DNA of 53,035 nt from JBCBRD01 sp039819785 (GTDB lineage: Bacteria > Pseudomonadota > Alphaproteobacteria > Rhizobiales > Hyphomicrobiaceae). Made by a program: the position numbers and the translations under genes. The stretch's first letter is position 1. Every line of letters starts with the position of its first letter. The notes under the pieces were generated by a model that was not told the DNA's origin, did not search any database, and worked only from the letters and a program-made list of their open reading frames with translations. The stretch is taken from the NCBI GenBank assembly GCA_039819785.1, contig JBCBRH010000033.1:1-53035 (forward strand), in the 5' to 3' direction. Below, in pieces: positions 36,277 through 44,582 of this stretch.

Positions 36277-38934
36277 GTGCGTTTTTCAATGCCCCCAATC
36301 AAATCGTTCATTGCCGATAAACTGCCCCAGCGCCTTCTGCAGAATCAGCTAGCGTCCGGCCTCATGAGCGACCTTCAAATCCGGCGAAACATTTTGAACT
36401 CGGGCGCGGCTCTGCTGGACGTCAACGAGACACGCGGCCTGATCACACTCGGTGCGATCGTGCTGACGGCTGCGCTCATCACGGTCAGCCTCGCTACCAC
36501 CGGCGTCGGTCAGCCGCTGCTGTTGACCGTGCTGGCGATCCTTGCGGTCTTCGGCGCTTTTTTCATTTTCGCATCACTGGCTGGCCATATCCAGATCGGC
36601 GAACGCCACCGCGCGGAGCAATTGGCGCAAGGTGCCGCCGACGCTGTCATCGAAGGCCTGCACCTGACACGCCGCGACGGATCGGTGGTCTGGGCCAATG
36701 AGCGTTTCCAAAACCTGCTAGGTGCAACCATCGGCAACGGCCCGCAAGCCATCGAACAGGCGCTTGGTGGACAGCCCGAAGCCTCGCAAGCGCTTTTCCG
36801 ACTGATGCGCGCCGTCGAAACGGGTCAGCCAGCCGGCGAAGATTTAGCCGTTCGAATGGCCAACAACGCGCTGGGGCAGGCTAACGCCATGACCCATGTC
36901 CGCATCACCGTGGCACCATTCCAAAACCAAACCGTGGAACAGGACACCGGGCCGCTCACCCTCTGGCGCATTCGCGATATCTCCGCTGAAGTATCCGCCA
37001 CCCGCCAATTGACGGCCACCATGCGTGCCACGCTCGCGCTCTACGAGAACATGCCAGTCGGCGTCATCGCGATTGGTTCAGATGGTCGTGTTCAGCACAT
37101 CAACCAGACATTCTCGCGCTGGATCGGTCTGACACCCGAGGCCGCAGCCAAGCGAGCCCTGCGACTGAGCGACCTCATTCCAGCCGACACCGCAGAACTG
37201 CTGTTCGGGCCGGGGCTGGAGGCTGTAAACCAATCGGGCGAATCCGACGTCGATCTCGTGTGCGAAGACGGTCGCGCGCTTCCCGTCCGTGTGATGAGCC
37301 GCCGCTTGGTGGATGCACTCCCCGGAGGACAGGACGCCTTTATCATCACAGTCATCAACCGGGAAACCGAGGACGTGGCCTGTGCAGCTGGCGACCGCGC
37401 CGGATTGCGCTCATCCCGCATTTTTCGTCAGGCCCCCTTCGGGATTGCAACGCTGGGCCACGACGGCCGCATCCTGTCCACCAACTCCACATTCTGCCGG
37501 ATGATCGTCGATCTGACAGGGGGCATCGGCACACCGGCAGGCGAAGTCCTGACCCGTTCAACGAACGAAGAGACGACGGACGCAGTTGGAACGGCTCTCG
37601 AAAAGGCTCTGGACGGTAAGGCCAACATCGCGCCTGTTGAGATAACTGCAGGCGCGCGTCAGGAGTTCACACGCCGCGTCTACATGAGCCCGCTGACCCG
37701 AACCAAGAACTCACCTGAAGCCGCCATCCTCTATCTGGTTGACGTGACGGAGCAAAAAGCGCTGGAGGCCAAATTCGCGCAAAGCCAGAAGATGGATGCC
37801 GTCGGCAAATTGGCAGGCTTTGTCGCCCACGACTTCAACAACATGCTGACGGTGATCATCGGCTTTGCGGACTTCCTTCTGCAGACCCACAAACCTTCAG
37901 ACCCCGCACACGCCGACATCTTGAACATCAAATCATCGGCCAATCGCGCAGCCGGCCTCGTTGGTAAGCTGCTGGCACTCGCCCGTCAGCAAACCCTGCT
38001 CGTTGAGCCCCTCAAGCTGGACGACGTCCTGACGGATCTGGCACCCTTGTTGAAGCGCACCATCGGTGAACGCATTGAGTTGAAGGTCTCATCCGGGCGC
38101 GACCTGTGGCACGTCAAAACCGACAAGCTGCAACTCGACCAGGCCATTCTCAATCTCGCCGTCAACGCTCGCGATGCGATGGCCAAGACTGGAGGTCGCC
38201 TGACGCTCAAGACGCGCAACGTCACCGAGCGCGAGACCCAGCGCATGCTGTCAAAGGGCATGGAAGTCGGCGAGTATGTTTTGATCGAAATCGAAGACAC
38301 CGGCTCGGGCATACCAGCCGACGTTCTGGAAAAGATCTTCGAACCCTTCTTCACGACCAAACCCGCAGGTAAAGGCACAGGATTGGGGCTGGCCACTGTC
38401 TACGGCATCGTTAAACAAACCGGCGGCTTCATCTATCCTGAAAGCGAAATTGGCAAAGGCACGACATTCCGCATTTATCTGCCCCGCTATCATCTCGATG
38501 CCAAAGACGAAGCCGTCATTGAGGCCGAACGCAGCGAGAGTGAAAAACGCAAGAACATTGACCTGACGGGCAATGGCCGGGTGCTCCTTGTCGAAGATGA
38601 AGACGCCGTCCGTTCGTTTGCCGTGCGCGCCCTGACCCGCCAGGGCTATGAGGTTCTTGAAGCCGGCGACGGCGTTGAAGCCCTCGAAATCATGGCCAAA
38701 GACCAAGGGCAAATTGATATCGTGGTATCAGACGTCGTGATGCCCGAAATGGATGGGCCGACAATGCTGAAGGAAATGCGCAAATCGAACCCTGACCTCA
38801 AGATCATATTTGTGTCTGGCTATCCCAATGAAGCATTCCAGCAAGCCTTGGGCGAAGAAACATTCGCCTTCCTGCCCAAGCCGTTTTCGCTGCCGCAATT
38901 GGCCGCCAAGGTGAAAGAGCAGTTGGGGAATTAA
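36277..38934 (+). CDS. cckA: Cell-cycle hybrid histidine kinase CckA
   Basis: An 885-residue membrane hybrid kinase. Two membrane helices (about 55-75 and 80-102) are followed by PAS-like domains (about 115-240, 245-370 and 385-490). The HisKA domain has the phosphorylated His518 in FVAHDFNNMLTVIIGFADFLL, where the HDFNN form is diagnostic of CckA. The HATPase follows (NLAVNARDAM, DTGSGIP, GTGLGLATVYG), and a receiver domain ends the protein (LLVEDEDAVR, phospho-Asp at about 818 in SDVVMPEMDGP, FLPKPF). In alphaproteobacteria CckA passes phosphate through ChpT to CtrA and CpdR. It starts at GTG 36277; ATG 36289 is possible. Confidence 0.93.
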   Translation: MRFSMPPIKSFIADKLPQRLLQNQLASGLMSDLQIRRNILNSGAALLDVNETRGLITLGAIVLTAALITVSLATTGVGQPLLLTVLAILAVFGAFFIFASLAGHIQIGERHRAEQLAQGAADAVIEGLHLTRRDGSVVWANERFQNLLGATIGNGPQAIEQALGGQPEASQALFRLMRAVETGQPAGEDLAVRMANNALGQANAMTHVRITVAPFQNQTVEQDTGPLTLWRIRDISAEVSATRQLTATMRATLALYENMPVGVIAIGSDGRVQHINQTFSRWIGLTPEAAAKRALRLSDLIPADTAELLFGPGLEAVNQSGESDVDLVCEDGRALPVRVMSRRLVDALPGGQDAFIITVINRETEDVACAAGDRAGLRSSRIFRQAPFGIATLGHDGRILSTNSTFCRMIVDLTGGIGTPAGEVLTRSTNEETTDAVGTALEKALDGKANIAPVEITAGARQEFTRRVYMSPLTRTKNSPEAAILYLVDVTEQKALEAKFAQSQKMDAVGKLAGFVAHDFNNMLTVIIGFADFLLQTHKPSDPAHADILNIKSSANRAAGLVGKLLALARQQTLLVEPLKLDDVLTDLAPLLKRTIGERIELKVSSGRDLWHVKTDKLQLDQAILNLAVNARDAMAKTGGRLTLKTRNVTERETQRMLSKGMEVGEYVLIEIEDTGSGIPADVLEKIFEPFFTTKPAGKGTGLGLATVYGIVKQTGGFIYPESEIGKGTTFRIYLPRYHLDAKDEAVIEAERSESEKRKNIDLTGNGRVLLVEDEDAVRSFAVRALTRQGYEVLEAGDGVEALEIMAKDQGQIDIVVSDVVMPEMDGPTMLKEMRKSNPDLKIIFVSGYPNEAFQQALGEETFAFLPKPFSLPQLAAKVKEQLGN

Positions 38935-39098
38935 TCCCGGCTGCCGGTCTCCGTCAGCCATAAAACGTCAGCGATGAAACACAAGCTCACCAGACTGTGT
39001 GCGATGTCGCCACGGCTGCCGGTTGCTCTGGCACAGCCTTTGAAGTCCTGAACGCTGAAGCGCCCGCATTGGTGGATCAAATAACGCAGCAGGACATC

Positions 39099-40298
39099 AT
39101 GGTTAAATCTTCCATCGCCAATTTCTTTGCCAATTTGGCGCTGTCGGCAGCCGCAATTCTCGTCACGTTGGCCACCTTGGAACTGGTGGTCTTCCGGTCC
39201 ATCCTGCCCCCCGATGATCTGATCGAAAACGTCACGATCAACAACGTCGTGCGCTATAAGCCCGGCACAAACGCAACATTCCGGCACCCAGACGGCAGGG
39301 AAACGCAACTGACGATCAACGCGCAGGGTTGGAATTCAACGCATGCAGACTATGCAACTCAAAAGCCAGTAGGGCGAACCCGCATAGCAGTGGTTGGCGA
39401 CAGTTACGTCCATGGCGCATTCGTCAACGTGGATGACGGTTTTCCCCATCGCCTGGAAACGAAACTGAATGCCACCGGGCACGACGTGGAAGTGTTCCGT
39501 TTCGGGATGGATGGGGCACCGCTTTCACAATACCTTAATGTTCTGCGCCGGGAGGTTGTCGAATACAAACCCGATATCGTGGTTGTGCCGCTGATCCATA
39601 ACGACTTCGATGAGAGCTACCGGTTTATCAAAACCAGATACGCATCTGCCTTCATGAAGCTGCGAAAATCAGAAGACGGCGGTATCGAGGAAATTCCAGC
39701 TGCCGACTTTACACCAGGTACAGCCGACAAGCTTCGCCGCTTTGCCACTTTCCGATATCTCTACTACGAAACCGGTCTCTACCTGCACGCCAAAGCGTGG
39801 GTCAATGCACTCTTCTGGGGCGGAAATGAAGAGTGGGACGAGCGGTTCATTTCATCGGCTGTCGACATCCGAAAAATCAAAGATCATACGGCCAACCGTG
39901 ACTCTGCGCGCTATGTGTTCGCTGAAATGAAAAAGCTGTCCGAGACGCACGGTTTCAGGCTTGCCTTTGTGATGGATGGTGTCCGCGAAGCGATTTACCA
40001 GGCCCGCTCCACAAGTGAATTCGAAGTGGCGAAACTGAATGCGATCGCCTCGGATCTGACGACGTCCATGGACCTTCCATTCGTCGATTTGCAAAATGCG
40101 TTCGCCGCCGACTACGAGGCGACCCGTCGACATCTTGAGTACCCGTATGACTGGCATTGGAATGTCCGCGCCAACACCATCGTGGCCGACGAAATCATCG
40201 CGCTGATCACATCCCAGGCGGGGTGGCTTCCACCGGCCAGACAACTCACCAGGCCCGACGACACACCTGAAGCGGCCTTGGCAACGACACGAGGCTAG
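39099..40298 (+). CDS. Membrane-anchored SGNH/GDSL-type hydrolase
   Basis: ATG 39099 (with AGGA 5 bases upstream) gives 399 residues; a longer frame from 38997 has no N-terminal logic. One signal-anchor helix (about 8-32) precedes an SGNH fold in the periplasm. The nucleophile block is VVGDSYVHGAF with Ser102. The Asn block is probably LIHNDFDES, and the C-terminal Asp-His block is YDWHWNVRAN (about 350-357), the DxHWN form seen in polysaccharide O-acetyltransferase/esterase-like SGNH proteins. Substrate is unknown. It lies just after cckA and 850 bases from an alginate-epimerase-like gene, so an exopolysaccharide role is an attractive but unproven reading. Confidence 0.75.
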   Translation: MVKSSIANFFANLALSAAAILVTLATLELVVFRSILPPDDLIENVTINNVVRYKPGTNATFRHPDGRETQLTINAQGWNSTHADYATQKPVGRTRIAVVGDSYVHGAFVNVDDGFPHRLETKLNATGHDVEVFRFGMDGAPLSQYLNVLRREVVEYKPDIVVVPLIHNDFDESYRFIKTRYASAFMKLRKSEDGGIEEIPAADFTPGTADKLRRFATFRYLYYETGLYLHAKAWVNALFWGGNEEWDERFISSAVDIRKIKDHTANRDSARYVFAEMKKLSETHGFRLAFVMDGVREAIYQARSTSEFEVAKLNAIASDLTTSMDLPFVDLQNAFAADYEATRRHLEYPYDWHWNVRANTIVADEIIALITSQAGWLPPARQLTRPDDTPEAALATTRG

Positions 40299-40343
40299 AA
40301 GGTCTACGGCCCCCACGTGTCTTCCGTTAAATCCGACGGGCGA

Positions 40344-40802
40344 TCAGGGACAGCGCGCTTCGAGAGCCAGCTGCAGCTGTTCGGTCAAGAACGTCCAATC
40401 CACCGGTTTGCTCATCACGAAGAGTACATTGCCGTCTTCGTAACACGTGTTGATATCCCCGGTATCTCTTGAGCCGGTGATAACGAAAATCGGCATATCT
40501 CTCCCACGCTCTGAAGCGCGCAATTTCGCGATGACGTCCAATCCGCTGATGCCGGGCAAACCCAGATCGACAATCGCTGAATCAACCTTGAGGTTTGCAA
40601 AAAAAGAATCGTCATGAAGTCCGTCGGCCATCAGGAGAACATCGTAGCCCAAGACCTTCAACGCCGGCTCAGCCACCATTCGCAATATGGGATCATCATC
40701 CAGCACAAGAATGCGCTTCGGTTTGGCGAAGGCGCGGTGGTCCATGCGTGTGCTTAAAGAATTGCGACCGAATATCATTTTATCTCCGCGTACACGACTC
40801 AT
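40344..40802 (-). CDS. Single-domain response regulator
   Basis: The 152-residue protein is a stand-alone receiver domain after a 27-residue leader. The acidic pair is VLDDDP, the phospho-Asp is in SAIVDLGLPGISG, the switch Thr is in VITGS, and the Lys is in MSKPVDW. There is no output domain, so it probably works by protein contact or in a relay. Met at 40778 or 40745 are alternative starts. It is convergent with the SGNH hydrolase gene (45 bases between stops), and a CckA kinase lies nearby. Pairing with CckA is only inferred. Confidence 0.85.
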   Translation of the reverse strand: MSRVRGDKMIFGRNSLSTRMDHRAFAKPKRILVLDDDPILRMVAEPALKVLGYDVLLMADGLHDDSFFANLKVDSAIVDLGLPGISGLDVIAKLRASERGRDMPIFVITGSRDTGDINTCYEDGNVLFVMSKPVDWTFLTEQLQLALEARCP

Positions 40803-41086
40803 CGAAAGCGTGAGCGCCTGCTATGCCGTTAGGCCCAATGCAACATGCAAGTGTTCCACCTATGAGAATGCCTGAGGGGTGTTTGTGGATCGAAAAGAGA
40901 ATTCAACGAATTTGAAGAAAACGCCAAAGCACTGTTCTTCAAAAAACATGCGCATCGTGGCGTCGGATAAGCGTTACTCGCTCATCCTTATTGGGTTGAA
41001 CACATCCACGACTGAGCGAACGCCTTCAGACAGCATCACGCAACACGCCTCTCACCCGCCTCGCATCTGGCTATGGAACAATCTGC
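40803..41086. other. Gap between response regulator and epimerase gene
   Basis: No gene is supportable. It should contain the response-regulator promoter at its left and the 3' end of the epimerase transcript at its right. I find no hairpin terminator for the latter here. Confidence 0.35.
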
Positions 41087-41154
41087 CTGGTCAGCCAGCC
41101 TGGTCAGCCAGCCAGCCAGGTCAGCCAGCCAGGCCAGCCAGCTCAGCCAGCCAG
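41087..41154. repeat. CAGC/CTGG-rich imperfect short tandem repeat
   Basis: About 68 bases are built almost wholly of CAGC, CAGG and GTCAGCCAG units (CCTGGTCAGCCAG occurs twice in a row at the left end). On the minus strand this reads as CTGG/CTGA repeats that overlap the last codons and the TGA of the epimerase gene. Such DNA is prone to replication slippage. Confidence 0.85.
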
Positions 41155-43182
41155 AACGTCGGTGGCATGGGTGAACGTAACGTCATCTGCATCCGTGACG
41201 CCGCGCAAGTTGGCGATCGCGACCGATGCACCATCCACATTGGCCATCAACAGCAACCCGCCCTTTGTGGCTTCGAAGGACACTTCAGCCACGTCCGTGC
41301 GCACGACATCGGAGATATCAATCATATCACCTGCGCTGAAGTCCCGGATGATATCGACGCCGCGATGCTCGCCGTTGGCGTCAAGAATATCCCGGCGATG
41401 AAAATCAAATAGATCATCGCCCGCCCCACCCGTCAGGGTGTCTGCACCGCCCGCTGACCGGATGACGTCGTTGCCAGCATGTCCGAAGAACCGTTCGGCG
41501 TTGTCACTGCCGCGGATCGTGTCGTCGAAGTTGGTGGCCCGGTAAACCTCGAATGACGAGAACGTGGCAACGTTTTCGCCACTCGTCGCAATCTTTGTGC
41601 TGGCGTTGAGATCGACACCGTCCTTGAAGGCCTTGAACGTCAGCGTATCTCGTCCTGAGTTGCCGGCATACACATCGTTGCCGCCGCCGGCGCGGATGAA
41701 ATCGTTTCCTTTGCCGCCTGAAACAAAGTCATCGCCTGAACCGTCGGCGAGACGATCATTGCCCTCGCCGCCAAACAGGATGTCATCGCCCCGCCCGCCG
41801 TTCACTCTGTCATTGCCGGTGCCGCCATCGAGCGTGTCATCTCCGCTGCCGCCGCGCAGGATATCGTTACCTTTTTCGCCAAAGGCATGATCATCACCCG
41901 CACGTAGCTTAATCAGGTCATCGCCGGACCCGCCCCACACATCATCGGAGTTCCGCGAGCCCTTGATCACTTCTGAAGCTGAACCACCAAGAATGTCGCC
42001 ACCTTCGGCGTGTCCGTTCAGCACGACGCGGTCGCCGTCATCCAGGCGGATTGCGCCGTCGCGGGTACCCGAGATGTCATTCCGTCCTTGGCTGACATCT
42101 GCATCCACACCCGGTTTGTCGATGACTTCGATCCCGAACGCGCTTTTCGTCTCGCCATCGACTGTAACAACATTGTTCCGAACAACGTTGTTGATGGCCT
42201 CATACGACGGGTCTCCGGCAACGTCTGGGTCGGAGGCATACGCTTCGATCTCAATTTCGGAGTACCCGCCATCACGTGACTGCGAGTTATTGGAAATGAC
42301 GTTGTCGCGGACGGTCACATCGGAGGACCCGTAAAGCCGGACACCCTGCATGCCGTTGTCCGATATTTCCATGCCCTCGATTTTGACGTCGGTCGAAAAC
42401 TGGATCAACACGCCTTCACGGCCGTTGCCGTAGCTCTCACCACCCGAGAACGAAATGCTCGAAGGGCTTTCTATGAATTCAGACCCGCGCTGCACCACAT
42501 ACCCCGCGCCGACGTTGTCATGGCTGGAGTTGTTTTCAAACAGCAGGTGCTGCGAGGTTGTGACGACGTTGAAACCGTGCCGGCCGTTTGCGTACGACTC
42601 GTTGTTGGAAATTTCCCCGCCCACAATACGGTCGAGCACAAAGCCATCCACGCCATTGTTGTGGGCGACGCTGTCGGTAATGGTCAGATTGGTTGTCAAT
42701 TCATGCGGGTCAAATCCGTACCGCGACACGCCCGTCATCTCGACGTTTGTGACAGTGACGTTGTTGTCGGCAAGTGTGCTGCCTGGTTCAGGACCGGTGA
42801 AAAACCCATCAACCTGACCCGTGGTGTTGGCCATATTGCCATCAATCGTCAGGTCAGAGATGCCCCAGTCATCGGTTTCCTCACCCCATGGCGACCGAAC
42901 AAGCCCCGTCACCGTGCCTTCGTGCCCATCGACAAGACGCAGAACGGTCTCCCCGCGCCCAGCCCCCTGCAGCATCACGTTCGACAAGACATGGATGCTG
43001 CCATAGCCGTCAGGGTGCGCAGCAATGCCGAACGTCCCCTCTGGAATAAAGACGATACCACCCCCCGATTTATGCGCAGCCTCAATAGCGGCCTGTATCA
43101 TCGGTTGGTTATTGACGGACGCATCCGCAACGGCACCGAATTCCAGGATGTTGAAGACGCGCTGATCTGAAGGTGTTGTCAT
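41143..43182 (-). CDS. AlgE-type mannuronan C5-epimerase with RTX repeats
   Basis: ATG 43182 gives 679 residues. Residues 8-395 form a right-handed parallel beta-helix closely matching the A-module of Azotobacter AlgE epimerases, which convert beta-D-mannuronate to alpha-L-guluronate in alginate. Matching stretches are FNILEFGAVAD, the catalytic YGFDPHE (Tyr155, Asp158, His160), DSVAHNNGVDGFV and NGRHGFNVVT (Arg201, His202). With AlgE4 numbering plus 6, Lys117 is replaced by Gln123. Residues about 405-515 and 560-592 hold roughly 15 GGxGxDxxx calcium-binding RTX repeats. The end (IIRDFSAGDMIDISDVV) resembles a type I secretion domain. No signal peptide is present. No T1SS or alg genes are in the window. 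Confidence 0.85.
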   Translation of the reverse strand: MTTPSDQRVFNILEFGAVADASVNNQPMIQAAIEAAHKSGGGIVFIPEGTFGIAAHPDGYGSIHVLSNVMLQGAGRGETVLRLVDGHEGTVTGLVRSPWGEETDDWGISDLTIDGNMANTTGQVDGFFTGPEPGSTLADNNVTVTNVEMTGVSRYGFDPHELTTNLTITDSVAHNNGVDGFVLDRIVGGEISNNESYANGRHGFNVVTTSQHLLFENNSSHDNVGAGYVVQRGSEFIESPSSISFSGGESYGNGREGVLIQFSTDVKIEGMEISDNGMQGVRLYGSSDVTVRDNVISNNSQSRDGGYSEIEIEAYASDPDVAGDPSYEAINNVVRNNVVTVDGETKSAFGIEVIDKPGVDADVSQGRNDISGTRDGAIRLDDGDRVVLNGHAEGGDILGGSASEVIKGSRNSDDVWGGSGDDLIKLRAGDDHAFGEKGNDILRGGSGDDTLDGGTGNDRVNGGRGDDILFGGEGNDRLADGSGDDFVSGGKGNDFIRAGGGNDVYAGNSGRDTLTFKAFKDGVDLNASTKIATSGENVATFSSFEVYRATNFDDTIRGSDNAERFFGHAGNDVIRSAGGADTLTGGAGDDLFDFHRRDILDANGEHRGVDIIRDFSAGDMIDISDVVRTDVAEVSFEATKGGLLLMANVDGASVAIANLRGVTDADDVTFTHATDVLAG

Positions 43183-43333
43183 TGCCAGGTTCCAAAGGAG
43201 CGATAAGATCGTGCGTCGAAAGACTTGCACGCAGAACTCAAGTGAAAGGCAACATAGTGTTTGGAACCTACCGGCGTGTTTAGAACGCAAACACATTTTT
43301 AATTAAACGTATGGAGCAATTGAAGAGCTCACG

Positions 43334-43366
43334 AAAAAGCCCGCAGCGAAAGGGCTGCGGGCTTGA
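43334..43366 (-). terminator. Rho-independent terminator after PRC-barrel gene
   Basis: AAGCCCGCAGC (43337-43347) pairs perfectly with GCTGCGGGCTT (43354-43364). Five A at 43334-43338 give the T run on the minus strand. It separates the PRC-barrel gene from the epimerase gene downstream. Confidence 0.85.
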
Positions 43367-43400
43367 TTTACCAATCTGGCAATCGATCGAAAAAAGTTGA

Positions 43401-44099
43401 TTACTGCGCTGGCGTATCGACTGGCTTGGCGGCATCTGTTGCTTGGTCGACGACATTCCCGGTCGCTTCCTTGGCCTTTTCGTAAGCCGTGCCGGCAGCC
43501 TCTTTGGTCTTCTCATAGGCTTTGGCTGCCGCTTCCTTGGCTTTCTCATAAGCCGGGCCGGAAGCTTCCTTCGCCTTTTCGTAAGCGTCCTTCGCCGTAA
43601 CCGATGACTTGTCCGTCAGCTCTTTGGCTTTTTCCATGGCCCGCTCAAGCAGTGATTTTTGCGGCTGCTTGCGCTCAAATGTGGGAACGGTTTTCAACAT
43701 GGCAGCGGTTACGCCTGGCAATGACACAACGGTCTTGCCGTCCTGCTCAGCAAATTTAAGCGCGCTCAACTGAACGCCGACTTTCTTTTCCGCAACGCCA
43801 AGAAAACCGCCCGTGCCCATGACAACACCCATGACGCGGTTCCAGTCATTCAAGACGACGTCTTCGATGTCGCCGATAATCTTACCTTCGTCATTGCGAA
43901 CCTTCGCACCGATCAGCAGGTCTTTCGCCAGATACTGCTCCTCGGCTTGCGCGTTCAAAAACGTGTTCGGCGGTAGGGTGATCTCAGTCGTCGCCGGCGC
44001 AGCTGCAGCTGGAGCGGTTTCGCTCTCCTGTGCCGTAGCTGGGACTGCCGCACAGATCAGTGCGAGCCCTGCAGCCAATAGTTTCCAATTTTTCGACAT
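43401..44099 (-). CDS. Exported PRC-barrel protein with LEA-like 11-mer repeats
   Basis: The 232-residue protein has a signal peptide (MSKNWKLLAAGLALICAAVPATA), an Ala/Pro linker and a PRC-barrel domain (about 52-130; KIIGDIEDVVLNDWNRVMGVV). A helical tail follows. In the tail AYEKAKEA recurs exactly every 11 residues at 172, 183, 194 and 205, the spacing of group 3 LEA desiccation-protection proteins. PRC-barrels bind partner proteins or membranes in diverse roles. The exported tail may be an amphipathic helix that protects or tethers envelope components, but this is inference. A clear terminator follows. Confidence 0.8.
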   Translation of the reverse strand: MSKNWKLLAAGLALICAAVPATAQESETAPAAAAPATTEITLPPNTFLNAQAEEQYLAKDLLIGAKVRNDEGKIIGDIEDVVLNDWNRVMGVVMGTGGFLGVAEKKVGVQLSALKFAEQDGKTVVSLPGVTAAMLKTVPTFERKQPQKSLLERAMEKAKELTDKSSVTAKDAYEKAKEASGPAYEKAKEAAAKAYEKTKEAAGTAYEKAKEATGNVVDQATDAAKPVDTPAQ

Positions 44100-44582
44100 G
44101 TCGTCCTCCGCTTGAAACCCGGTGTGAAGCTTGGTGTGACACAGGCACGGACGCTCACCACTTTGGAGCGCGCGTCATCCTGATCGAAACAGGGGCAGAA
44201 CAAACAAAGCGCGTCCGCCACCTGCCTACGCGGACCAGCGGGTAAAGCGAGTGTGTGACGTAAGCAAGTCAGACCGGCAATTTTTATCCCAGCTGAGTAA
44301 ACGTACCGCACCGCCCTGATGAGGCCGAAAACCCCCGTTATTCCACCAGATCTGGTTCGTTTCTGGGGACAAGCCATACAGGGGCACTTGCCAAATTTGC
44401 CGCGCGCTGCACCTGGAGCTAATATAACACCGCGTGGAGTCCTACGCAGCCCATACTGCGACTGCTGATGATCGTTCAGCTGGACCCGGCGGCGTGCCAC
44501 GCGCGCAAAGCACTTGCTCTCAATTTTCATTTTCAGCGGCCACCTTGGTTGAGGCGGCACCTGAAGGCTATAGGCGGCAACT
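44100..44582. other. Divergent region between PRC-barrel gene and gyrA
   Basis: No gene is seen in 483 bases; the long minus-strand frame here overlaps gyrA antisense and is a shadow. The region holds a likely gyrA promoter (see separate entry) and the promoter of the PRC-barrel gene. Confidence 0.4.
44397..44425 (+). promoter_or_regulatory. Candidate gyrA promoter
   Basis: TTGCCG (44397-44402) and TAATAT (44420-44425) are separated by 17 bases, a good sigma-70-type match. Transcription would start near 44432, giving a leader of about 150 bases before gyrA. Confidence 0.4.

Noticed and set aside
41087..41154. CRISPR-like repeat
   Set aside because: Units are 4-13 bases and contiguous, with no spacers. 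It is a simple-sequence repeat.
40879..41412. 177-codon plus-strand open frame
   Set aside because: It overlaps the epimerase gene antisense and crosses the CAGC repeat, which keeps frames open artificially.
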